From positions 1 to 53,989 of the forward strand of contig CAYGPR010000025.1 of assembly GCA_964351985.1 (NCBI GenBank): a DNA stretch of 53,989 bases, written 5' to 3'. Within the stretch, counting starts at the first letter, position 1. Every line of letters begins with the position of its first letter. Source of the DNA: Meishania sp964351985 (GTDB lineage: Bacteria; Bacteroidota; Bacteroidia; Flavobacteriales; Flavobacteriaceae). The notes below the pieces were generated by a model. The model saw nothing but the letters and a program-made list of their open reading frames with translations. It searched no databases and was not told the DNA's origin. The position numbers and the translations under genes were made by a program. Below, piece by piece: positions 34,843-44,109 of the stretch.

Positions 34843-34863
34843 CCAAAAAGGCATGCTTTTTGG
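34843..34863 (+). terminator. Hairpin after the DUF5723 gene
   Basis: CCAAAAAG-gcatg-CTTTTTGG is a perfect 8-bp stem about 40 bases past the stop. The U-run is inside the stem, so it is a weaker terminator. It overlaps a possible TTG start of the next gene, which argues against that start. Confidence 0.4.
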
Positions 34864-34895
34864 ACTATTGGAGATATATTTTAATGATAGCCCTT

Positions 34896-35756
34896 ATGAA
34901 AAACGTAGTTATTGCTCTTTTTCTCTTTGGAAGTTATTTTGCCAATGCGCAAGTTTCCTTAAATGATTACAAATATATCATCGTTCCGAAGCGATTTGAT
35001 GGGTTCAGAGATGAAAACAAGCATCAGACTAGTACACTGATAAAATATCTTTTTACCAAAAAAGGTTTTAAAACGGTCTATGAAGATGCGTTGCCTAGTG
35101 ATTTGAACGAAAATAGGTGCCTAGGTTTAACGGTAGACTTAGAAGACGGCTCCTCAATGTTCAGTACGAAGACGACCTTACTTTTAAAAGACTGTAATGG
35201 AGCAGTGATCATGACCACAAGGGAGGGGAAAAGCAAAGAAAAAGAATTTAAAGCTGCCTATAAAGATGCAATTACCGAGGCGTTCGGTTCTTTTGATACC
35301 ATCTACCACTCATATACCCCCAAAAATGAGGAACCGGCACCCGTTACGATCAGCTTTAAGAATGATGTCAAGTCTTTAGACGAGAACAAAAAAGAGGCTA
35401 AGAACAAACCGAATATAGAGGTTGTAAAACAAAAGGCGACCACCGAAGAACAGACTTACAAGAGTTCGGAACCTATTGCGTCAAATATAAAAAAGGCAAA
35501 ACCTCAAGACGGAATTGACCAAACCGCCAAGTTATCCGAAGGGGTGTTGTATGCACAAGAAGTCGAAAATGGTTACCAATTGGTGGATAGCACACCTAAA
35601 ATTCGATTGAAGCTTTTGGGCACCTCAATGCCCGATTACTACTTGGTAGAATCGGATACCCAGAAAGGTGTGGTGTACAAGAAGAATGATATATGGATAT
35701 TTGAATATTATCAAGACGGACAACTAAAGGTTGAAGAACTGAATATTAAGTTTTAG
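34896..35756 (+). CDS. Conserved secreted protein of unknown function
   Basis: 286 aa from ATG 34896, whose product begins with a signal peptide (MKNVVIALFLFGSYFANA). The mature N-terminus VSLNDYKYIIVPKRFDGFRDENKHQ recurs, as I remember it, in many Flavobacteriaceae proteins without a known role. The middle part is a Lys/Glu-rich linker (about residues 155-215), and the C-terminus is a beta-rich block ending in WIFEYYQDGQLKVEELNIKF. A longer TTG start at 34860 falls in a hairpin and would bury the signal peptide, so I rejected it. ATG 34884 is also possible. Confidence 0.82.
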   Translation: MKNVVIALFLFGSYFANAQVSLNDYKYIIVPKRFDGFRDENKHQTSTLIKYLFTKKGFKTVYEDALPSDLNENRCLGLTVDLEDGSSMFSTKTTLLLKDCNGAVIMTTREGKSKEKEFKAAYKDAITEAFGSFDTIYHSYTPKNEEPAPVTISFKNDVKSLDENKKEAKNKPNIEVVKQKATTEEQTYKSSEPIASNIKKAKPQDGIDQTAKLSEGVLYAQEVENGYQLVDSTPKIRLKLLGTSMPDYYLVESDTQKGVVYKKNDIWIFEYYQDGQLKVEELNIKF

Positions 35757-35777
35757 AAAATTGTTATTTAAAACTTC

Positions 35778-37052
35778 CTACTGATATTTATCTTTCCAAC
35801 GGTTTTTTAAAAACTCTTTGATGGCATTCTCACGTTGGTTTTTTCCCGGTTCATAGAACGATGTTCCTGCTAATTCTTCCGGAAGAAATTCTTCGGAGAC
35901 AAAGTTGTTTTCATAGTCATGGGCATATTTATATTCTTTCCCATATCCCAAATCCTTCATTAATTTGGTGGGTGCGTTTCTCAAAGGTAGAGGTACAGAT
36001 AGGTCTCCCGTTTGTTTGACGGTTTGCTGGGCCTTGCCTATGGCCATATAGCTTGCGTTGCTTTTCGCTGAAGTCGCAAGGTAAATGGCACATTGGCTCA
36101 AAATGATACGTGCTTCAGGGTACCCTATGGTAGTTACCGCCTGAAAAGCGGCATTCGCGATGACCAACGCCGTCGGATTGGCCAGACCGATATCTTCCGA
36201 TGCCGAGATAAGCATTCTGCGGGCAATGAATTTCACATCTTCACCGCCTTCGATCATCCTTGCCAACCAATATACCGCTCCGTTGGGGTCACTGCCGCGA
36301 ATCGATTTTATAAAGGCCGAAATGATATCATAATGCTGTTCTCCGGTCTTGTCATAAAGCACTGTGTTTTTCTGGATCTTACCCAAAACAAGTTTGTCGG
36401 TAATAACGATAGTATCGGTCTCTTCGGCATTTACAATGAGTTCGAAGATATTGAGCAATTTTCTTCCATCGCCACCAGAAAGTCGAAGCAGTGCCTCTGT
36501 TTCCTTGAGTTTTATTTTTTTTGATTTCAAGAGGGAATCTTGTTCCATGGCCCTTTTTAACAAGGCTTCCAAATCTTCCTTCCCGAAAGGGTTTAGAATA
36601 TAAACTTGACATCGTGACAATAATGCCGGGATGACCTCAAAACTCGGATTCTCCGTTGTAGCCCCTATCAACGTTACCCATCCCTTTTCGACCGCTCCCA
36701 ATAGCGAATCTTGTTGCGATTTACTGAAACGGTGGATTTCATCAATAAACAGAATAGGGTTTTTGGAAGTAAAAAGACCACCACTCTGTTTCGCTTTTTC
36801 TATAACGTCACGAATGTCTTTTACACCACTATTTATGGCACTCAAAGCATAGAACGGTCTACCGCTCTCGTTTGAAATAATATTGGCCAAAGTGGTTTTT
36901 CCGGTTCCGGGAGGCCCCCAAAGAATCAATGAGGGTATGATTCCCTTTTTAATTTGATGGGTCAACGAACCTTGGTCGCCTACCAGATGGTGTTGGCTGA
37001 TATATTCTTCGAGCGTTTTCGGCCTAACACGTTCGGCGAGTGGTTCGTTCAT
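35778..37052 (-). CDS. rarA: Replication-associated recombination protein A (MgsA/RarA)
   Basis: 424 aa AAA+ ATPase that acts at stalled replication forks. Walker A GPPGTGKT at 46-53, Walker B ILFIDEIHRFSKSQQDSLL, sensor 1 IGATTENPSF. The C-terminal tetramerisation part carries GSDPNGAVYWLARMIEGGEDVKFIARRM and SYMAIGKAQQ, typical of the family. The length is normal and the N-terminus (MNEPLAERVRPKTLEEYISQ) has the family's first block. It stands alone, convergent with the preceding gene and divergent from the rhomboid gene. Confidence 0.95.
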   Translation of the reverse strand: MNEPLAERVRPKTLEEYISQHHLVGDQGSLTHQIKKGIIPSLILWGPPGTGKTTLANIISNESGRPFYALSAINSGVKDIRDVIEKAKQSGGLFTSKNPILFIDEIHRFSKSQQDSLLGAVEKGWVTLIGATTENPSFEVIPALLSRCQVYILNPFGKEDLEALLKRAMEQDSLLKSKKIKLKETEALLRLSGGDGRKLLNIFELIVNAEETDTIVITDKLVLGKIQKNTVLYDKTGEQHYDIISAFIKSIRGSDPNGAVYWLARMIEGGEDVKFIARRMLISASEDIGLANPTALVIANAAFQAVTTIGYPEARIILSQCAIYLATSAKSNASYMAIGKAQQTVKQTGDLSVPLPLRNAPTKLMKDLGYGKEYKYAHDYENNFVSEEFLPEELAGTSFYEPGKNQRENAIKEFLKNRWKDKYQ

Positions 37053-37182
37053 GGTATAAAAATAAGATAAAATAAGGGATGACGATTTGTCGTTATTTAC
37101 TTTTACGGATAGGTTTTTGGTTATTATCCGACTAGATTCATCATGATTTCATAAAAAGTTGCCTTTGTTTTGAAGATAATAT

Positions 37183-37914
37183 ATGTCTGAAAACCATTAT
37201 TTTAAATTTACGAATTCCGTTCTAGTAGCACCACTATTGGGGGTGTTGCTAATATGGACCGTTTTTTGGTTCGAACTACGTTTTCAGACCAACTTCAATC
37301 ATTTAGGTATCGTACCAAGAACATTTTCTGGCCTGAAAGGTGTTATATTAAGTCCGTTCATTCACGGTTCGGTCGAGCACCTTTACAATAATACCATTCC
37401 ACTGGCCATTTTGATGGCCTCATTGTTTTATTTCTATCGGAACATAGCCTTGAAAGTATTGTTCTGGGGCATTCTTCTCTCCGGACTTTTTACCTGGGCT
37501 ATCGGAAGGCCTTCATATCACATCGGTGCTAGTGGTGTCATCTATCTTCTGGCCAGTTTTGTTTTTTTTAAAGGAATTTTCACCAAATATTATAGGTTGG
37601 TGGCCTTATCGCTTGTGGTCGTTTTTATCTATGGAAGTCTACTGTGGTATATTTTTCCCATAAAAGATGGAATTTCTTGGGAAGGCCATTTGGGAGGATT
37701 TCTCGTCGGATTGTTTATGGCCATTTTTATAAAGGCGAAAATTCCGGTACTAAAAAAATTCGACTGGGAAAAAGAGGATTATGATGAAGAAAACGACGAA
37801 TTTTTAAAACAGTTCGATGAGGAGGGAAACTTTATAGAAACCCCTCCGGAAACATCCGATGGTATTAAAATTACTTATCATTTTAAAAAGGACGCTGAGG
37901 ATAGTGGGCAGTAA
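37183..37914 (+). CDS. Rhomboid family intramembrane serine protease
   Basis: 243 aa with six hydrophobic helices. The catalytic Ser is Ser117 in HIGASGVIYLL and the catalytic His is His169 in SWEGHLGGFLVG; the HGSVEHLYNN motif (61-70) is the conserved loop-helix 2 segment. The C-terminal 60 residues are an acidic cytoplasmic tail (DWEKEDYDEENDEFLKQFDEEG). It cleaves transmembrane substrates within the bilayer; the targets are unknown. It is divergent from rarA and convergent with rlmB across a heptamer repeat. Confidence 0.93.
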   Translation: MSENHYFKFTNSVLVAPLLGVLLIWTVFWFELRFQTNFNHLGIVPRTFSGLKGVILSPFIHGSVEHLYNNTIPLAILMASLFYFYRNIALKVLFWGILLSGLFTWAIGRPSYHIGASGVIYLLASFVFFKGIFTKYYRLVALSLVVVFIYGSLLWYIFPIKDGISWEGHLGGFLVGLFMAIFIKAKIPVLKKFDWEKEDYDEENDEFLKQFDEEGNFIETPPETSDGIKITYHFKKDAEDSGQ

Positions 37915-37962
37915 ACAGTTTTCAGTAAGCAGTTGATAGTAAAAATATTGCAGGTTATTTTT

Positions 37963-38736
<774 letters not shown>

Positions 38737-38750
38737 TGGATAAAGGTAAA

Positions 38751-38784
38751 ATAAAAAACCATCCCGCCATAAGGCGGGATGGTT
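38751..38784 (-). terminator. Intrinsic terminator after the fifth paralogue
   Basis: A 12-bp stem, AACCATCCCGCC/GGCGGGATGGTT, with loop ATAA; on the minus strand it runs into TTTTTTAT. It lies 22 bases past the stop of the gene at 38806-39546. The stem core matches the ompH terminator. Confidence 0.9.
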
Positions 38785-38805
38785 TCATCAAATGTCATTT
38801 AATTT

Positions 38806-39546
38806 TTATTGGTTCAAAAACTCAAAAGCCCTTATTAAATCGGCCTCGTCCTTGATATTCAAATCATTTTCTTTTAAGTATGACTTGAGCCCTTCTTTTT
38901 TAGAATCATCTACAAGCTTGATCAACTTACTGTTTTTCAAGGTAATCTCATCCATTCGGTTCACGCCTTCTTTTTGGTAGTAGTATTCTGTAAATTGGCT
39001 AAATCTACTAGGTACGGCTTTTACGAATGAATTCGCGGCTGGCTTGCCCTCTGTAAACTTCACATGGGTTCTTTTGAACAATTTAAAGGTCTTACCATCC
39101 ATAAGGGTGGTAAGATAGCCGTTAAGCGTTTTGTTCTTTGAGGTGACAAAGGTCTTAAAGCTCAATTTCTTGCCATTGGAAAGAATACTGACCTCTTTGT
39201 CCCTTGATAAGCTTTTAGCGGTTTCTTCTTCAGAATTCGTTTTTTTTATTTCTATCTCCTCGTTCAGCGCATTGTAACGATAAAATATAGTACCTAAGTT
39301 TTCATCGTTGTAAAACATGGTCGTAGGTAAAAACGTATTGGAAATATAGGGAGAGCCTTGAAATTCCGCATATCGGTCGGCCGATTTTGCGTTTCGCTCA
39401 CTTATGGGACCCATAAGGTCATAAATCTGCCCGGTCGCTCCTTGTCCACCACCTGCTGACATTGTGGAAGATGCCTGACCTGCATATTGGGCTATACCTG
39501 TAGTACAGGCCCCAAAAAATAATACCAAATAAACTAACTTTTTCAT
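38806..39546 (-). CDS. Secreted protein, divergent member of the KTSHGT family (paralogue 5)
   Basis: 246 aa with signal peptide 1-19 (LVYLVLFFGACTTGIA). It aligns by eye with the tandem family at 49543-52890: FYRYNALNEEIEIKK (88-102), GYLTTLMDGKTFKLFKR (143-159), EGKPAANS (166-173, in place of EGKPAKTS), RFSQFTEYYY, and the helical C-terminus LKSYLKENDLNIKDEADLIRAFEFLN. The SHGTSFP part of the motif is lost. It lies 66 bases downstream of the FG-GAP gene with no terminator between, though a TAAATTTG -7 box (39572-39579) could also drive it alone. A strong terminator follows. Function unknown. Confidence 0.88.
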   Translation of the reverse strand: MKKLVYLVLFFGACTTGIAQYAGQASSTMSAGGGQGATGQIYDLMGPISERNAKSADRYAEFQGSPYISNTFLPTTMFYNDENLGTIFYRYNALNEEIEIKKTNSEEETAKSLSRDKEVSILSNGKKLSFKTFVTSKNKTLNGYLTTLMDGKTFKLFKRTHVKFTEGKPAANSFVKAVPSRFSQFTEYYYQKEGVNRMDEITLKNSKLIKLVDDSKKEGLKSYLKENDLNIKDEADLIRAFEFLNQ

Positions 39547-39571
39547 ACTTCAATTTTTAAAACGTCTACGG

Positions 39572-39579
39572 CAAATTTA
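39572..39579 (-). promoter_or_regulatory. -7 box for paralogue 5
   Basis: TAAATTTG on the minus strand is a perfect TAnnTTTG match and gives a leader of about 20 bases. The nearest TTG elements are at spacings of 10 and 23, so the -33 element is uncertain. Confidence 0.45.
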
Positions 39580-39612
39580 ACAAATTAATCAATGCGTCGG
39601 TTCAAAGTAAAG

Positions 39613-42600
39613 TTAATTTGATAGGGGTTTATGAACGGTTAAACGATTATTATTTCGGGTATTTACCAATAGTGGCCGGTTTATAAAATCTATCAAGGTA
39701 AGGTCTTTCACATTTCCCTGAAGGTATAATCCTGAATGTATCCTGTTCATTACTGAATATCCATCCTTTCCGTTGGAAAGCAATACTACTCCCGATATGG
39801 CATCAAGTCTAGGAGTTTCCACTTCGGTTTCGTAAATATTGCCGGCAACGATGCAATCCTCAAATCCGTCGCCATTGATATCAAGGAAGACACTTTTCAT
39901 GATTGGAAATTGCTGTGCCTGAATCGGTAATGTCATGCTTTCAAAGTTGCCGTCGCCTTTATTGACCAACAGCAACGAGTTGAACTCATTGACTTCGTTC
40001 TCATAGGAATCCGATAATTTTTCGCCATAAATATCCACAAGGGTGGCATTGGCAAAATCTGAATAGGTACCGAATTTATCCTTAATAAAGGGCATTTGTT
40101 GCGAGGAACATTCCCGACCTCGAACCGGCACATATTCTCCCTTGTATTCCTTGCTAAGAACTACATCATTGGTTCCGTTGTTATCAAAGTCGTTAGAGTA
40201 GATCTTGAAGGGCTTCTTCTTACTCGCCTTGAATTTTAGGTTCAGGCCAACATTGCCGATAATGTAATCCTTTAACCCGTCGTTATTGATGTCCGTCTCA
40301 TTGACCGAAAACCACCACCCTTTATGGTTTATGGCATCGGAATCTTTCATAAGCGTAAAATGACCCTCGTTATTCTGAAAGAACCCGATGGAAGTCCATT
40401 CGCCGACCGCAATAAAATCTTCCCATCCGTCATTGTTAAAATCCGTCGCCAAAATACTATTGACAATACCAAAATTTTCCAATTCAGGAGCTTTTTCCAA
40501 AGTCACATCCTTCAATTTACCATTGTCGTTTTCATACAGTACAGATGGACTATGTTTCGGATAGTTTTTTGGAATCGTTCTATTTCCCACAAGAATGTCG
40601 CTATCTCCATCTTTATCAAAATCGATGACATCGACTGATTTACCACTTTTTGGGAACGATTCTAAAAGTGGATCTTCATATCGTGAAAAATTACCGGATC
40701 CATCGTTCAAATACATGCGGTCACGATAGAACGATGAGTGCTCTGCGAACTCGTTACCGCCGCTGACTACATAGAGATCAAGGTCTTTATCGCCATCAAA
40801 ATCAAAGAATACCGATTCCATGTCTTCAAAACCCTTATCTTCTTCAAAGATTGCTGTTTTCATTTTTTTGAAAGTGCCTTGGTTTTGTACGTATAACTGA
40901 GCTGCTTGACCCGAGGCACCACCTACGAATAAATCGCTAAGCCCATCACCATTGACATCGGCTTTTGACAAGAAAGGCCCGAAATTGGATTGCTTATAGG
41001 GCAGGAGTATTTCCGTTTCAAAGTCATCGAAGAAATTTTCGCGATGCACGAAATCAAGGCCTATGGTAGCCGGTTGTAGTTCATTAAAAATAGATTTTTC
41101 GTTATTGGTTTTCGATGACCGTTGAATTTTAGCATTTTTGGCATCGAACGAAACGGTGGTGTTTGCATCTATATTAAGTTGATACTCCGTTTTGCCATTG
41201 AGCCAGGTTACGAAGACGGTATCGATTTTCGTTGCGTTGCCCAATCCGAAATGTGCTGTATTTTCTTGGGAAGACATATAGCCTCTAACCCTTTTCTGTT
41301 CAACGAACTGCGATTTTCCATCATAGGATATTTTGATTTTCGCAAACGGTTCGGAGGTTTCGCCTATCGTTTTTACGTTGAGATAGTTTCCCGAATTGTT
41401 TTCCGAGCTTAGGTTTTTGTATAAAAAGGTATTTTCGTCCATATTGTTGACAACAAGGTCAAGGTCTCCATCATTGTCAAGGTCTCCCTGCGCGACGCCA
41501 TTGCTAAAGGAGAAGTCACCCAAGCCCCAGTTTTTCGCATTTTCTGTAAAGTTCAATTCCCCTTCGTTTTCGAATAGTACATTGGCCAATTTTTCCGAAG
41601 GCATAGATTCATAAAGCTGTTTTTTTATATCAAGGGGAACTTGATTTCCATATCTTTTTTGCGTTTCATAGACCCTTTTCTGAAGGTCATTGTCAAGCGC
41701 ATACCTTCTATAGCCATTAGTAATAAAAACATCGACATCGGCATCGTTGTCATAATCTGACATTAGAACCGACCAACTCCAGTCGGTATTGGCCATTTTT
41801 GTAAGTTGCGATATATTGTTGAATGCATTGTTGCCCAAGTTCAGTTGCAATGAGTTGAACATGTATTGATAATGAAATCCTGCTTTATTGACGAGGTAGT
41901 CAAACCGACCCGTATTCATTGAGGCCATCAAGGTCTTTGACCGTACATGGTCGCTAGACGACATGTCGAGCACAAAAATATCCTCTAGATTGTCGTTGTT
42001 TATGTCGGCAATGTCCATGCCCATACCGAAATAGGAGAGATGCTGGGTATATTCTTTTATTTGGTCCGTAAAAGTTCCATTGCCGTTATTGATGTACAAT
42101 GCATCTGGAATATAATAGTCACTAGCGATATAGAAATCCAACCAACCATCTTTGTTGATATCGCTAATACAAAGACCTAGCCCAAAAATAGGTCGTTCCA
42201 AACCGGAGGCCTTGGTGACATCAACAAATTTGCCATTGTCGTTGCGGTATAAATGGGAGCTGTTGAACTGTTGTGCCTCAGCATCTTTGGCGACCATCTT
42301 ATAGAAATTAATGGGATCCACCCCATATATTTCATTTTCGTTCATGACGATACAGTCGAGATCACCGTCGTTGTCATAGTCGAAAAATGCCGATTGGGTG
42401 GTTATACCCATGTCAGCAAGCCCATATTTTTCGGCCGATTCGGTAAAGGTTACTTGCCCTGCGGTCGTTGAAGTGCCATTGTTAATATATAGCAGGTTTT
42501 TTCTGTTCAATCTAGGGTTAGGCCCTCCTTGTGAAACATAAATATCTTTAAAGCCATCATTGTTGATGTCGACGAAGGTAATACCGTTCGACCATTTTTT

Positions 42601-42987
42601 GCCGTCATTGATCCTCGCTTCGGCCGAAATATCCTTGAATTTAAGATTGCCTTCGTTGAGGTATAGTTTATTGTCCACTTGATTTCCACAGAAGAAAACA
42701 TCTAAAAGACCGTCGTTATTTAAATCTTCGAGGCCAACACCGGCACCATTATAGAAATAATCAAAGCTGAAAAGGTTTTCGAGGGTGGCCACGTTTTCGG
42801 TAATGGAGTTGGAAAAGTAAAGGTTACTTGTTTTGGCATCTACTTTTTGGAAAACTTGTTTTGAGGTACTCGTTTGAAGACTATCAATTTCAGGTGCCTT
42901 GATATTATTCCTATCACCTTTTTTACAAGAATGATTAAGACCAAGTCCCAAGACTAGAAGTAAGCTTAAAACAGATATTCTTCTCAT
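39613..42987 (-). CDS. FG-GAP (VCBS-like) repeat lipoprotein with ASPIC/UnbV domain
   Basis: 1124 aa from ATG 42987 (an in-frame GTG lies at 42996). A lipoprotein-type signal ends in NHSC. It carries about 14 calcium-binding repeats of the DxNxDGxxD type, for example DLNNDGLLDVFF, DYDNDGDLDCIV, DVNGDGLSDLFV and DINGDGFEDCIV, which predict a beta-propeller. A UnbV/ASPIC-type domain (YMSSQENTAHFGLGNATKIDTVFVTWLNGK) lies between two propeller blocks. It is probably on the cell surface and binds proteins or glycans. Such genes often accompany SusC/SusD pairs. Upstream lies a terminator for the Sus operon, so it needs its own promoter or readthrough. Paralogue 5 follows. Confidence 0.92.
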   Translation of the reverse strand: MRRISVLSLLLVLGLGLNHSCKKGDRNNIKAPEIDSLQTSTSKQVFQKVDAKTSNLYFSNSITENVATLENLFSFDYFYNGAGVGLEDLNNDGLLDVFFCGNQVDNKLYLNEGNLKFKDISAEARINDGKKWSNGITFVDINNDGFKDIYVSQGGPNPRLNRKNLLYINNGTSTTAGQVTFTESAEKYGLADMGITTQSAFFDYDNDGDLDCIVMNENEIYGVDPINFYKMVAKDAEAQQFNSSHLYRNDNGKFVDVTKASGLERPIFGLGLCISDINKDGWLDFYIASDYYIPDALYINNGNGTFTDQIKEYTQHLSYFGMGMDIADINNDNLEDIFVLDMSSSDHVRSKTLMASMNTGRFDYLVNKAGFHYQYMFNSLQLNLGNNAFNNISQLTKMANTDWSWSVLMSDYDNDADVDVFITNGYRRYALDNDLQKRVYETQKRYGNQVPLDIKKQLYESMPSEKLANVLFENEGELNFTENAKNWGLGDFSFSNGVAQGDLDNDGDLDLVVNNMDENTFLYKNLSSENNSGNYLNVKTIGETSEPFAKIKISYDGKSQFVEQKRVRGYMSSQENTAHFGLGNATKIDTVFVTWLNGKTEYQLNIDANTTVSFDAKNAKIQRSSKTNNEKSIFNELQPATIGLDFVHRENFFDDFETEILLPYKQSNFGPFLSKADVNGDGLSDLFVGGASGQAAQLYVQNQGTFKKMKTAIFEEDKGFEDMESVFFDFDGDKDLDLYVVSGGNEFAEHSSFYRDRMYLNDGSGNFSRYEDPLLESFPKSGKSVDVIDFDKDGDSDILVGNRTIPKNYPKHSPSVLYENDNGKLKDVTLEKAPELENFGIVNSILATDFNNDGWEDFIAVGEWTSIGFFQNNEGHFTLMKDSDAINHKGWWFSVNETDINNDGLKDYIIGNVGLNLKFKASKKKPFKIYSNDFDNNGTNDVVLSKEYKGEYVPVRGRECSSQQMPFIKDKFGTYSDFANATLVDIYGEKLSDSYENEVNEFNSLLLVNKGDGNFESMTLPIQAQQFPIMKSVFLDINGDGFEDCIVAGNIYETEVETPRLDAISGVVLLSNGKDGYSVMNRIHSGLYLQGNVKDLTLIDFINRPLLVNTRNNNRLTVHKPLSN

Positions 42988-43080
42988 TGCAATCACAACT
43001 TTGAACGGGGGCTCAATTTAGAAAATTTATGGGGAATAACTAAAGTTCAGTGCGTCAAACTAAACTATCTAAAATTGGCC

Positions 43081-43116
43081 AAAAAAAACCGACCATCACA
43101 AATAGGTGATGGTCGG
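43081..43116 (-). terminator. Intrinsic terminator of the susC-susD-lipoprotein operon
   Basis: CCGACCATCAC (43089-43099) pairs perfectly with GTGATGGTCGG (43106-43116) around a six-base loop. On the minus strand eight Ts follow. It lies 24 bases past the lipoprotein stop. Confidence 0.92.
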
Positions 43117-43140
43117 CTATCAATTTGGTTAAATTAAATC

Positions 43141-44088
43141 CTATTGCTTCGTAAATCTATAGGTCGTTTGAACTGGACTACTACAATTCGACTGCGCATC
43201 ATCAGTAAACGTAACTTCAAAGACGCTATCGTCATTAATATCATAGGTTGATCTAACGGTAGCATCAGTAAACCAATCCCCACCATCACCACATGCACAA
43301 TTGCTGTTTTGGTTAGGCACTACAACTTCACCACAAACCAATTCAAACTTGAATGGGTTGTTTGTTCCACAATAGGTTGGATAGTTGAACGTATCAAATA
43401 CTCGTTCAACAGAAGTATCTCCAACTGTTAATGTTGTTATCGTACCTGAAGATAATGTGAATCCATCCACTTCTGCCGTAATTTGCTCCATAAGATAGTT
43501 CCCAACAAATTGGGTGTCTTCTACTGGGCAAGTAACACCTGGTGTATAAAGAAACGGAGAAGCAAAATACGATCCAGTCAATGTACCTGAATTCTGTGCA
43601 AAAGAGAATCTTCTCCCATCTGTAAGCACCAATTCAAATCGTACACTGAATTGGTCACCACCGTCCAAATCACTTTCTGCAACACCTAAGGTGCTTAACA
43701 TCTCAGCAAGCGTTATAGAGTAAGATGTGGTGGGTAGACCTCTGTCACTTTGACCAAAACTTGAACTTGGTATCGTAGCAACAAGTTGCTCAGGTTTATC
43801 CAAATCCGTACCGCCGGTTTCGACCGTATTATCACGGAACCCTAAATAGACTTCGATATTGTCGACCAATTCTCCGTTTTGGTTGTCCTGTACCTCTAAT
43901 TCAACCGAAAAGTTGGCATCGGCCTTACCGATCGGCAATTCATTAGAGATTAGATTAATGGTTCGTAATATGGCACCCCTCTCGGTATTGGCTACAATAT
44001 CATCTACGACGGCGTCTCCATCATCACAAGCCGTAAACAAGAGTGACGTTAGCGCAAGGGCTGTAAAAATTTTATAGTTAATTTTCAT
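43141..44088 (-). CDS. Sus-operon surface lipoprotein
   Basis: 315 aa. The lipoprotein signal ends at Cys21 (ALTSLLFTACDDGD), and the acidic stretch after Cys suits surface export in Bacteroidota. Beta-rich regions suggest Ig-like folds; a C-terminal Cys-rich part (PTYCGTNNPFKFELVCGEVV, NSNCACGDGG) may hold disulfides. It occupies the place of SusE/SusF-like lipoproteins, 21 bases after susD and before a strong terminator. It probably helps bind the ligand of the SusCD transporter. No specific domain family recognised. Confidence 0.85.
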   Translation of the reverse strand: MKINYKIFTALALTSLLFTACDDGDAVVDDIVANTERGAILRTINLISNELPIGKADANFSVELEVQDNQNGELVDNIEVYLGFRDNTVETGGTDLDKPEQLVATIPSSSFGQSDRGLPTTSYSITLAEMLSTLGVAESDLDGGDQFSVRFELVLTDGRRFSFAQNSGTLTGSYFASPFLYTPGVTCPVEDTQFVGNYLMEQITAEVDGFTLSSGTITTLTVGDTSVERVFDTFNYPTYCGTNNPFKFELVCGEVVVPNQNSNCACGDGGDWFTDATVRSTYDINDDSVFEVTFTDDAQSNCSSPVQTTYRFTKQ

Positions 44089-44109
44089 TGTCTTTCTTTT
44101 TTTAGATTA

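Noticed and set aside
34860..35756. Longer TTG start for the secreted hypothetical protein
   Set aside because: The TTG lies inside a perfect hairpin and the added residues precede a complete signal peptide starting at the ATG at 34896.
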